Shown here: positions 52,927 to 60,670 of the stretch, one piece after another | Numbering within the stretch: position 1 is the stretch's first letter | How the letters are laid out: every line of letters begins with the position of its first letter | Assembly: GCA_046759385.1 (NCBI GenBank) | Contig: JBHICC010000007.1 | Coordinates: 1-64,000, forward strand | From: JBHICC01 sp046759385 | Lineage (GTDB): Bacteria > Pseudomonadota > Gammaproteobacteria > Acidiferrobacterales > SPGG2 | Length of the DNA stretch: 64,000 nucleotides | Direction of reading: 5' to 3' | Notes under the pieces: model-generated | The model's database searches: none | Seen by the model: the letters and a program-made list of their open reading frames with translations, nothing else | Told to the model about the DNA's origin: nothing | Program-made: the position numbers and the translations under genes

Positions 52927-54434
52927 TACTTGCTTGCTTTTTCCTGGTCTTCAAACCAAGGCGCGCGCGCCGTCATGATCAGCTGCTTGACGCGCTCTTC
53001 ATCTTCAATGCCGTCGATTTCCATCAACTCATCGACAGACTTCTCAGCCAAGTCTTCGCGGGTCTTGATACCGTGACTCGCTAACACGTGAGCCGTATGT
53101 TCATCCATACCATCCATCTGCACCAGGTCATCAGCTGGGTCGGAGAGGCTGATTTGCTCTTCCACTGCGATCGCCTTTGTTAACAGAGCATCTCGCGCAC
53201 GATTGCGTAACTCCTCTACCAGCCCCTCATCGAAACCTTCAACGGTCAACAACTCTTGCTTGGGTACATAAGCGACCTCATCGAGATTAGTAAAACCCTC
53301 CTGGACCAGAATGCTTGCCACTTCCTCATCGACGTCCAGCTGTTGCATGAAAAGCTTGACAGTACCTACGGCCTCGGTATTGCTTTTCTCGCTAGCGGTT
53401 TCCTCAGTCATGATATTTAGCTCCCAGCCAGTAAGCTCGGTTGCCAGCCGCACATTCTGTCCGCCGCGGCCAATAGCCTGGGAGAGCTGCATCTCATCGA
53501 CCATCACGTCCATGCTTTTCAGCTCTTCATCCACCATGATCGAAATCACTTCGGCTGGTGCCAAGGCGTTAATAACGAACTGCGCTGGATCATCCGCATA
53601 GTGGATAATGTCGACGCGCTCACCAGCAAGCTCATTGGAAACGCTCTGCACGCGCGAGCCGCGCATGCCGACACAGGCCCCGATGGGATCAATACGTGGA
53701 TCGTTGGTACTGACCGCGATCTTCGCACGCAGGCCTGGGTCACGTGCTGCCTGATGAATCGTGATCAGTCCCTCGCCTGCTTCCGGTACCTCGAGCTTGA
53801 ACAGCTCAACCAATAGCGCCGGCGCGGTCCGACTGAGGAATAGCTGTGGGCCGCGCGGCACTGACTGCACATCCTCAAGATACGCGCGTATACGATCCCC
53901 AGGTCGCAAGCCTTCCCGCGGGATCATCTTAGACTTCGACAGCAACGCCTCCGCGTCGCCGAGGTCAATGATGGCGTCGCCACGCTCCATGCGTTTGACG
54001 ACACCGGTAACCATCTGGTCTTTGCGCTCCCCGTATTGGTTAACAATTTGTTCGCGCTCGGCCTCACGCACCTTTTGCAAGATCACCTGCTTGGCGGCCT
54101 GTGCCGCGATGCGCCCGAAACCCACAGGTTCCAGTGGCGCCTCAACATAGCCGCCTACTTCAATGGCAGGGTCTCGCTTCAGCGCTTCGCTCAAACGCAA
54201 CTGCCGATCCGGAAACTCGATCTCCTCCACATCGTCGGGCAGCACCTCCCAGCGGCGGAAGGTGTCGTACTCACCGGTGTCGCGGTGGATAGACACGCGC
54301 GCATCAATGTCGCCCTTGTGGCGCTTGCGCGTCGCCGTTGCCAGAGCGGCCTCAAGTGCCTGAAAAATCACTTGCTTATCGACACCTTTGTCACGTGACA
54401 ACGCGTCCACCATCATCAACATTTCGCTGCCCAT
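52926..54434 (-). CDS. nusA: transcription termination/antitermination protein NusA
   Basis: Binds RNA polymerase to modulate pausing, termination and antitermination. The 502-residue product has the N-terminal RNAP-binding domain (VDALSRDKGVDKQVIFQALEAAL), an S1 domain, two KH domains including GACVGMRGSRVQSVSNEL and AIGRGGQNVRLA, and two helix-hairpin repeats at the C-terminus. ATG at 54434 is chosen because AAGGA precedes it and it matches the family N-terminus; GTG at 54467 overlaps the rimP stop (GTGA). Confidence 0.96.
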   Translation of the reverse strand: MGSEMLMMVDALSRDKGVDKQVIFQALEAALATATRKRHKGDIDARVSIHRDTGEYDTFRRWEVLPDDVEEIEFPDRQLRLSEALKRDPAIEVGGYVEAPLEPVGFGRIAAQAAKQVILQKVREAEREQIVNQYGERKDQMVTGVVKRMERGDAIIDLGDAEALLSKSKMIPREGLRPGDRIRAYLEDVQSVPRGPQLFLSRTAPALLVELFKLEVPEAGEGLITIHQAARDPGLRAKIAVSTNDPRIDPIGACVGMRGSRVQSVSNELAGERVDIIHYADDPAQFVINALAPAEVISIMVDEELKSMDVMVDEMQLSQAIGRGGQNVRLATELTGWELNIMTEETASEKSNTEAVGTVKLFMQQLDVDEEVASILVQEGFTNLDEVAYVPKQELLTVEGFDEGLVEELRNRARDALLTKAIAVEEQISLSDPADDLVQMDGMDEHTAHVLASHGIKTREDLAEKSVDELMEIDGIEDEERVKQLIMTARAPWFEDQEKASK

Positions 54435-54463
54435 AAAACCCGTTCCTTCTGCTTGCCCGGCGC

Positions 54464-54919
54464 TCACAGCCTGGGCACCAATCGTGCTCGTTCAATCCCA
54501 TCCAAGGCCAGGTCCAGCTTTCTCTGGCCCACATCGAGGATCACGTGGCCGGCATTCAACCCCACCAGGCATCCGGTGAAGTTCTTCTGCCCGGCGAGCG
54601 GCTCTCGCATTCGCACCTTGATTGTCTGGCCTGCAAACCGCCGGAAATCCTCTGGCTTCACCAGGGGTCGATCCAAACCAGGCGATGACACCTCCAGGGT
54701 GTACGGTCCCTGTAGGCAATTCTCGACATCCAACACTGCGCTCAGTTGCTTACTCACCCAGGCACAATCATCGACGGTGACGCCCCTTGAGCTATCGATA
54801 TACACACGCAATACCGGGTGTCGCACAGAACCCACGAGCTCCACGTGCACCAGTTCGAACCCGAGCCCTTGCACGGTCGGCTCTAGCAAATCCCGCGGTA
54901 CGGCCCGCCCAACGCGCAT
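54464..54919 (-). CDS. rimP: ribosome maturation factor RimP
   Basis: Needed for 30S assembly. The 151 residues have LLEPTVQGLGFELVHVELVG, LRVYIDSSRGVTVDDCAWVSKQLSAVLDVEN and LEVSSPGLDRPLVKPEDFRRF, the conserved core. It is the first protein gene of the operon, with a promoter and a hairpin leader upstream. Its 3' end touches nusA. Confidence 0.96.
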   Translation of the reverse strand: MRVGRAVPRDLLEPTVQGLGFELVHVELVGSVRHPVLRVYIDSSRGVTVDDCAWVSKQLSAVLDVENCLQGPYTLEVSSPGLDRPLVKPEDFRRFAGQTIKVRMREPLAGQKNFTGCLVGLNAGHVILDVGQRKLDLALDGIERARLVPRL

Positions 54920-54937
54920 CCACCTGTCCTAAAACGC

Positions 54938-54962
54938 GAAAGTGGGCCTGCAGCCCACTTTC
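54938..54962 (-). promoter_or_regulatory. leader hairpin before rimP, possible attenuator
   Basis: GAAAGTGGGC and GCCCACTTTC form a perfect 10-base-pair stem with a five-base loop. On the minus strand it is followed by GCGTTTTAGG, a short T-rich run, and ends 19 bases before the rimP ATG. It could be a weak terminator or a leader pause site; in E. coli this operon is regulated by NusA through leader terminators. Confidence 0.55.
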
Positions 54963-55004
54963 TACATAAGCTTTTGTTGTTCTCGCCCCACCCTTGGAGT
55001 CCGA

Positions 55005-55032
55005 ATTATAAGCGCATTGCCATAAAACTCAA
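55005..55032 (-). promoter_or_regulatory. promoter of the rimP-nusA-infB operon
   Basis: On the minus strand TTGAGT (55032-55027), a 16-base spacer, TATAAT (55010-55005). The -10 is perfect. Transcription would begin near 54998, giving a leader of about 80 bases that contains the hairpin at 54938-54962. Confidence 0.7.
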
Positions 55033-55056
55033 TGCGTTGAGGTGATACAGCCTAGT

Positions 55057-55092
55057 CGCCGCACCGCCTCATTCTCGACGCGCGGTGCGGCG
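55057..55092. repeat. perfect 11-base inverted repeat upstream of the rimP promoter
   Basis: CGCCGCACCGC (55057-55067) and GCGGTGCGGCG (55082-55092) pair perfectly across a 14-base loop. It lies just upstream of the -35 element of the rimP promoter. No T run follows on either strand, so it may be a protein site or part of an RNA from an upstream start. Confidence 0.6.
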
Positions 55093-55112
55093 TTGCTACA
55101 CCGGTTAGGTGC

Positions 55113-55164
55113 GAAAAACCCCGCTCTGTACGAGGTCGAAGGCATTACATTGGTAGCCGGGGTT
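55113..55164 (-). terminator. weak terminator-like structure in the tRNA-fMet/rimP gap
   Basis: On the minus strand AACCCCG (55164-55158) pairs with CGGGGTT (55123-55117), a 34-base loop between, then a T run. The long loop makes it a weak candidate; it could stop read-through from tRNA-fMet. Confidence 0.3.
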
Positions 55165-55328
55165 CGATTTTAGCGAAATTTTTAACCCCCCACCTGGTCC
55201 GTATCCCGCTAAGGCAAAACAGTGCGCTGAGTCCGCCATCAAGGAGAACTCGAACACCCTGTCAAAACATCCAGGTATTGGTCGGTAGGCGATCCGGTTA
55301 ATCGTTCGGAGAGTGGGGGTTCTTGAAG

Positions 55329-55360
55329 CAAAAATGGCCGGGAGTTACCCCCCCCCGGCC
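55329..55360 (-). terminator. intrinsic terminator after tRNA-fMet
   Basis: On the minus strand GGCCGGG (55360-55354) and CCCGGCC (55342-55336) pair across an 11-base G-rich loop, followed by ATTTTTG. It starts 33 bases past the mature tRNA 3' end. Confidence 0.8.
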
Positions 55361-55392
55361 TTCTGAAGTTAGTCGCTGGCTGCAGTTAGAGA

Positions 55393-55469
<77 letters not shown>

Positions 55470-55482
55470 AAGATGAGCGCGA

Positions 55483-55510
55483 AGTCTACCAACGTGCAGG
55501 GCAATTTCAA
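55483..55510 (-). promoter_or_regulatory. promoter for tRNA-fMet
   Basis: On the minus strand TTGAAA (55510-55505), a 16-base spacer, TAGACT (55488-55483). Both are near consensus and placed 14 bases upstream of the mature tRNA. Confidence 0.65.
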
Positions 55511-55556
55511 GGAGAAACACTGTACTCGAAGGCTGCAGCGCGTGCACAGCCGTTGC

Positions 55557-56321
55557 TCAAGTTGGCCGCAACCCTCGTACCCACCCCGGATTCTCTAGCA
55601 CCGCCTCGACACAGTAAATATTGGCAATCCAGGCCATCAACTGGCCGAATACGCTCACTGTCAGTAGAACCGCGAGCGGTGCATTGTCAGGGAGCAACCA
55701 CAGGATCACAAGTGGCACGAACACGAGGAAGGCGAGGAAGCTGGATTTCGTCAGGCGCTGCCAGATCAGCAACAATGCAGCACGTACAGTCGGCAGAACC
55801 CGGAAATTATTCTTCACGAAAACAACCGGCAGCCAGTAAACGAACACAAACGGTGCCAGGAATGCCAACCCTTGAAGCCCCGGCGCCAGGGCCCGGATGA
55901 TCTGCTCGGTGGTCTTTCCGGCCGCCGCCCCGATCATCGGGATCAGTGCGCCGAGCGAGTACAACACTACGAGGCCCAGCAACAGTACTTTTAGCCACAG
56001 CCACATGAATTGACTGAACACCTCCTTGCCTCGGTTCAAGGTGTCCATTGCAGAGACTGTCGCGGTCCCCACAGCGAAAGAACGAAAGGTACCGCTCATG
56101 ACATAGGTGTACGCCACCAAAACCACACCGAGCACGAGTACGATCGTGGGGAGGTTCATGCCGGGTTCGTCAGCCGAGGCCGCGGGAACGACCCATTGCA
56201 TCCACAGGCCGACGGCGATCGCTTGCACACTGATCACCAGCCAAACACCGGAACTCAATACCGCACGCACCGTTGCGCGGATGCGGCGTTGGGTTTCTGC
56301 GCTCCGCGGTTGTGCACTCAT
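55557..56321 (-). CDS. multi-spanning membrane protein of unknown function
   Basis: 254 residues with about six membrane helices (about 22-45, 57-77, 103-130, 145-168, 190-212 and 214-238). Before the first helix is a charged N-terminus SAETQRRIRATV. No motif for transport or enzyme activity was identified. Its start overlaps the yfcE-like gene by four bases, so it is translated with it and follows the nuo-cysZ run. It ends about 47 bases before the tRNA-fMet promoter. Confidence 0.65.
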   Translation of the reverse strand: MSAQPRSAETQRRIRATVRAVLSSGVWLVISVQAIAVGLWMQWVVPAASADEPGMNLPTIVLVLGVVLVAYTYVMSGTFRSFAVGTATVSAMDTLNRGKEVFSQFMWLWLKVLLLGLVVLYSLGALIPMIGAAAGKTTEQIIRALAPGLQGLAFLAPFVFVYWLPVVFVKNNFRVLPTVRAALLLIWQRLTKSSFLAFLVFVPLVILWLLPDNAPLAVLLTVSVFGQLMAWIANIYCVEAVLENPGWVRGLRPT

Positions 56322-56944
56322 GACGTCGCTGCTCGCTTCTGCGGCATGCGCTGACCACCCCGCGTGGACGACGTACGCCCCCCGCGATGCTGATCACGCT
56401 CAGGCTGTATCGAGAATCGAAACGCCTGTACGGTCCATCGGTGCATGCGCGCCTCAATCACCAGGCACGACGGGCCCCCAAAAGTGCGACTGTGGCCAGC
56501 AGCGCCCGGATTCAGCACCCATGGGAGACGGGATTGGTCACAGACTAACCTATGACTGTGTCCGTAAACAATGGCATGCACCTGCGGAAAATGCTCACGT
56601 AGCGATGCGTGTCGATTCCGCACTGGACCCGTCCGATGTCCGTGCACTACAACAAGGCAACCGCCCGGCAACTCTATCTCAAGCTGGTCAGGCAAGCCTT
56701 GAAGCGTATGACGCTGTCGATCGGGCCACTTCTGGCTCGTGTCGTTGTTGCCGCGTATGGCCAGCAGCGGCCCATGCCGTGGTCGAAGCTGACGCAGCAC
56801 CCCGGCGTTGCCGATGTCGCCGGCGTGGACCGCGTACTCACAACGCGCGATGACATCGACGATGCGCAAATCAACACGTCCATGGGTATCGGACACAATA
56901 CCGAGACGCACAACACCACTACCACTGATATGTTTAGCAATCAT
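56318..56944 (-). CDS. YfcE-type metallophosphoesterase
   Basis: Phosphodiesterase of 208 residues. The calcineurin-like metal motifs are complete: GIVSDTHGR, HAGDIGNAG, IRGNNDTSQKW, VVVHGHRTG and VYGHSHRLVCD, then NPGAAGHSR. In E. coli YfcE is a phosphodiesterase of unsettled physiological substrate. The C-terminus has an extra 40 basic residues of low complexity, beyond the usual fold. It follows cysZ by 25 bases; GTG starts inside the first 15 codons are alternatives. Confidence 0.88.
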   Translation of the reverse strand: MIAKHISGSGVVRLGIVSDTHGRVDLRIVDVIARCEYAVHAGDIGNAGVLRQLRPRHGPLLAIRGNNDTSQKWPDRQRHTLQGLPDQLEIELPGGCLVVVHGHRTGPVRNRHASLREHFPQVHAIVYGHSHRLVCDQSRLPWVLNPGAAGHSRTFGGPSCLVIEARMHRWTVQAFRFSIQPERDQHRGGRTSSTRGGQRMPQKRAATS

Positions 56945-56969
56945 GAGTCACCTGACATCGGCGGCTCCG

Positions 56970-57716
56970 CTAGTGAGCCGCCATCCCGAGCTCCTTGCGA
57001 TCGATCCAAAGGGCCGTCGCCGCGGCGACCGAAGCTGGCATCACCGCAAGGTTAATAAATGGAATCAAAGTGGCTGCCATCACAGCGATACCGAAGCTGA
57101 GGGTCATGATTCGGCGTGCGTGTGCCATTCGCCGCACTGCGCGAAATTGAAATCCATGGTTTTCCAGCGGGTAAGCAAGGTATTCCAGTGCAAGCATCCA
57201 CGCCGTAACACCTATCCATACGAACGGCGCAAGAATATTTACCACTGGTATCAGGGTCAACACAATCGGAAACAACAGTATGATAACGAAGTAACGAAAC
57301 TTGCGTAACTCGCTCGCCACCGCCGTCGCGACGCCAGCAACCCATCCTCTTGCAGACACCTGCTCCGATGCATGACCGCCAAGGGCGCGTTCCACTCGCG
57401 CGGCCAGCAACCCGTTGAAGGGCGCCGCAATCAAGTTCGCGATCACCGTAAATGTAAAGAACACGACGAGCGCCGTTGCCAAAGCGAACAATGTCCAAAG
57501 AAGCCCGCGCGCCAACATGGCCCACCAGCTGTCTCCCGTCGGCAGCAGCCAGTCCACCAACACGTCAAATTGACTGACCCCGATTCCGATCAGTCCAGCA
57601 AAGACAACAACGTTGATGAGTAGTGGAATCAAAAAGAAGCGCCGTAACCCACGACGCGTGATTAAGGCAAAGCCCCGCAGCAGATACCGGGGACCGATGA
57701 ACAGATCGCTAACCAA
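56970..57716 (-). CDS. cysZ: CysZ-like membrane protein (EI24 family)
   Basis: 248-residue inner-membrane protein similar to the CysZ sulfate permease. It starts with GPRYLLRGFALI and contains LLINVVVFAGL, the ANLIAAPFNGLLAARVE stretch and LYLLLLP-like segments, with about four to six membrane spans. Sulfate-uptake role is inferred from family. Its start is two bases after nuoN, so it is carried by the nuo transcript, an uncommon location for this gene. Confidence 0.82.
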   Translation of the reverse strand: MVSDLFIGPRYLLRGFALITRRGLRRFFLIPLLINVVVFAGLIGIGVSQFDVLVDWLLPTGDSWWAMLARGLLWTLFALATALVVFFTFTVIANLIAAPFNGLLAARVERALGGHASEQVSARGWVAGVATAVASELRKFRYFVIILLFPIVLTLIPVVNILAPFVWIGVTAWMLALEYLAYPLENHGFQFRAVRRMAHARRIMTLSFGIAVMAATLIPFINLAVMPASVAAATALWIDRKELGMAAH

Positions 57717-57718
57717 GA

Positions 57719-59164
57719 TTAGGACAGGCCCTGTATCGCGCGACCGCAGACGTCAATCAGGGTGCCGACCCATGGCATGATTAATAGCAGCGCTAGGCCA
57801 TTGCACCCAATCAAGAAGCGCATATCGGCAGGGACTCCTATCGGCGTTTTATCCTCGGCATCATCAAAGTACATGAGCTTGATGTCCCGCAGGTAGTAAT
57901 ACGCCCCGATCACAGCCAAAAGCACCGCCAATACGGCCAGCCATATCATGTCGGCGTCGATGACCGACTGGATTACTAGTAGCTTGGCATAAAAGCCCAC
58001 TGTTGGCGGTACACCGGCCATCGAGAACATGAGCACCAACATCAGAAACGCGTACCAGGGCTGGCGTTGATTGAGCCCTTTGAAGTCCTCCAGTCGCTCC
58101 GCCTCGAACCCTGCACGAGAAAGCAGGATAATCATACCGAACGATCCGAGCGCCATGATTGAGTAGATAATGACGTAGAACAACGCGGAACTATAGCCGT
58201 TGGGGGTGGCATTGATAATTCCTAGCAGAAAAAACCCCATGTGGGCAATCGATGAGTACGCGAGCATCCGCTTGATGTTGCTCTGAGCAATCGCCACAAC
58301 GTTGCCGATCGCCATTGATAACACGGCTAACACCACAATCATGTCCTGCCATGACACTACGAGATCCTCGAGCCCACCGACCAATAAGCGCATGATAAGG
58401 GCGAAACCCGCCAGTTTCGGCGCCGTCCCGATGTACAAGGTTACCGAGGTCGGTGCGCCATGATATACGTCTGGCAGCCACATATGAAAAGGCACGGCAC
58501 CTACTTTGAAACCAATGCCGACTATCACGAAGACGAGCCCGAAGATCAGCACGACGTCATCGGCGGACATCTTAGCGATTGCCTCCTTAACAAGTGCGAT
58601 ATCGAGACTTCCTGTGAGCCCGTACAGAATAGACATGCCGTAAAGCAATATGCCTGAAGAGATTGCTCCAAGCACAAAGTATTTCATCGCCGCTTCGGTC
58701 GCCTGGGCTGAATCACGTTGAAACGCCACCATCGCGTAAAGGCTCAATGACAACAGCTCAAGACCGAGGTACAGGGTGAGAAAATGGCTGGCTGAGGCCA
58801 TCACCATCATTCCCACTACACCGAATAGCCCCAGTACAAAATACTCCCCACGATACATATTGCGCGCCCGCAGGTACTCGCGCGAGTAGGCAAAAACGAA
58901 AAGCATAATCAGATAGGTCGCAAGCTTAAGGACATCTGACAAGGCATCGTGGATGAACATGTTGCTGAAGGTCGTTCCTGGCGGAATCGACAGACCGTAC
59001 AAGCTCAGGGCCGCTGCCCCAACCAAGGTCAGCTGAGACAGTGCATAAGTAATCATGCGTCGCTCGCTACTCACGAACAGATCGACGCACAGAATTACAC
59101 ATGCCATCGAGAACACCCAGATCTCGGGCAATGCGGGAAATATGTTTGGTACTTCAACAGTCAT
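57719..59164 (-). CDS. nuoN: NADH-quinone oxidoreductase subunit N
   Basis: Proton-pumping antiporter-like subunit of respiratory complex I, 481 residues with about 14 helices. Motifs include LYLGLELLSLSLYAM, YFVLGAISSGILLYG, AVPFHMWLPDVYHGAPT and IKRMLAYSSIAHMGF. It follows nuoM by 15 bases. Confidence 0.97.
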   Translation of the reverse strand: MTVEVPNIFPALPEIWVFSMACVILCVDLFVSSERRMITYALSQLTLVGAAALSLYGLSIPPGTTFSNMFIHDALSDVLKLATYLIMLFVFAYSREYLRARNMYRGEYFVLGLFGVVGMMVMASASHFLTLYLGLELLSLSLYAMVAFQRDSAQATEAAMKYFVLGAISSGILLYGMSILYGLTGSLDIALVKEAIAKMSADDVVLIFGLVFVIVGIGFKVGAVPFHMWLPDVYHGAPTSVTLYIGTAPKLAGFALIMRLLVGGLEDLVVSWQDMIVVLAVLSMAIGNVVAIAQSNIKRMLAYSSIAHMGFFLLGIINATPNGYSSALFYVIIYSIMALGSFGMIILLSRAGFEAERLEDFKGLNQRQPWYAFLMLVLMFSMAGVPPTVGFYAKLLVIQSVIDADMIWLAVLAVLLAVIGAYYYLRDIKLMYFDDAEDKTPIGVPADMRFLIGCNGLALLLIMPWVGTLIDVCGRAIQGLS

Positions 59165-59179
59165 CGCTACACCGCGTCT

Positions 59180-60658
59180 TCATAGCTTTGATACCGATAC
59201 TTGCTCTAGCAAATGCTCAACCGAAGCATGCATCACCTCGAGAAATGGGAACGGCCAAAGACCCATCACGATTACGGCCAGTGCCAGTAGCGCGAGAAAC
59301 AAGATCTCTCGCGGTGTGGCATCCGCGAGTGCCGCAACCTTATCGTTTGCCACCACACCGAAGATCACACGCTTGTACATCCAAAGCGTGTAGGCCGCAG
59401 CTAGCACAAGGGTCGTTGCGGCGAGGAACGCATACCACACATTCACCTGATAGGAACCAAGGATGACCAGGAACTCGCCCACGAAACCCGAGGTGCCAGG
59501 GAGCCCGGTGTTAGCGAGCGCAAAAAACATCATAAACGACGCGAACACCGGCATGCGGTTTGCCACACCGCCATAGTCCTGGATCATGCGCGAGTGCAGC
59601 CGGTCATAGAGCACACCGACGCACAAGAACAATGCGCCTGATATGAATCCGTGCGAGATCATCTGCACGAGCCCGCCCTCGATTCCCTGGGCATTGAAAA
59701 TGAAAAATCCGAGTGTCACAAACCCCATGTGCGCGATAGATGAATAGGCAATCAGCTTCTTTAGATCGTCCTGCATCAACGTTACCAAGCCGATGTAAAC
59801 GATCGCGATAAGTGATAACGCGATCATAAACCCGGCGAGCTCATGGCTCGCGTCGGGGAAAATCGGCAGGCTGAAGCGCAGGAAACCGTACGCGCCCATT
59901 TTCAGCAGGATCGCGGCCAATATCACGGAACCACCCGTAGGTGCCTCGGTGTGGGCATCCGGCAACCAGGTATGCACCGGCCACATCGGAACCTTGACAG
60001 CAAACGCCGCAAACAGGGCCAGGAACAAGACGATCTGCTCGGTGCGGCCGAGCCTGAGGTCGTGGAACACGAGGATCTCGAAGCTGTTGGCCTGGTAGTA
60101 CAGATAGATAAGAGCCACGAGCATCAGTACTGAACCCAGAAAGGTATACAGGAAAAACTTGATGGTGGCGTATACCCGGTCCGGACCTCCCCACAAGCCG
60201 ATAATGATAAACATCGGCACCAGCATGGCCTCCCAAAACACGTAGAACAGGATCGCATCCAGCGAGGAGAACACGCCGATGATACAGCCCTCCATAATAA
60301 GGAAGGCCGCCATGTACTGCGCAACCTTGTTCTGGATTACACGCCAGCCAGCAATGACGACTAGGACCGTTGAAAAGCTCGTCAATAGAATCAGCAACAA
60401 TGAGATCCCGTCGATACCCAGGTGATAACGGATCTTGAAAGCGTCGATCCACGGGTAGTCCTCGACAAACTGCATTTCCGCCGTGTGCAGATTGAAACCC
60501 GCGTACAGCAGCACGGTCACGACGAATGTCACCACAGCAAAGAAGAGGCTTAGCTGGCGTGCCAGTGCTGCCTTGCGATCACTGCCGGTCGCTAGCACAA
60601 ATACGGCGCCGACGATGGGTAACCAGATGGTGAGACTCAATGCGTAACCAGAGAACAT
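59180..60658 (-). CDS. nuoM: NADH-quinone oxidoreductase subunit M
   Basis: Antiporter-like complex I subunit, 492 residues and about 14 helices. Signature segments are FYVFWEAMLVPMFI with the charged Glu, KVPMWPVHTWLPDAHTEAPT and LKKLIAYSSIAHMGF. It starts 12 bases after nuoL. Confidence 0.97.
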   Translation of the reverse strand: MFSGYALSLTIWLPIVGAVFVLATGSDRKAALARQLSLFFAVVTFVVTVLLYAGFNLHTAEMQFVEDYPWIDAFKIRYHLGIDGISLLLILLTSFSTVLVVIAGWRVIQNKVAQYMAAFLIMEGCIIGVFSSLDAILFYVFWEAMLVPMFIIIGLWGGPDRVYATIKFFLYTFLGSVLMLVALIYLYYQANSFEILVFHDLRLGRTEQIVLFLALFAAFAVKVPMWPVHTWLPDAHTEAPTGGSVILAAILLKMGAYGFLRFSLPIFPDASHELAGFMIALSLIAIVYIGLVTLMQDDLKKLIAYSSIAHMGFVTLGFFIFNAQGIEGGLVQMISHGFISGALFLCVGVLYDRLHSRMIQDYGGVANRMPVFASFMMFFALANTGLPGTSGFVGEFLVILGSYQVNVWYAFLAATTLVLAAAYTLWMYKRVIFGVVANDKVAALADATPREILFLALLALAVIVMGLWPFPFLEVMHASVEHLLEQVSVSKL

Positions 60659-60670
60659 CCGTCTGAATGT

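Noticed and set aside
55108..55200. tRNA-like sequence ending CGGCTACCA in the tRNA-fMet/rimP gap
   Set aside because: No D-arm or anticodon arm can be drawn and the T-arm does not pair, so it is not a tRNA; it is kept only as a possible 3'-end copy.
56107..56853. Plus-strand ORF of 248 codons over the yfcE-like and membrane-protein genes
   Set aside because: Antisense shadow of two supported genes with no known domain.
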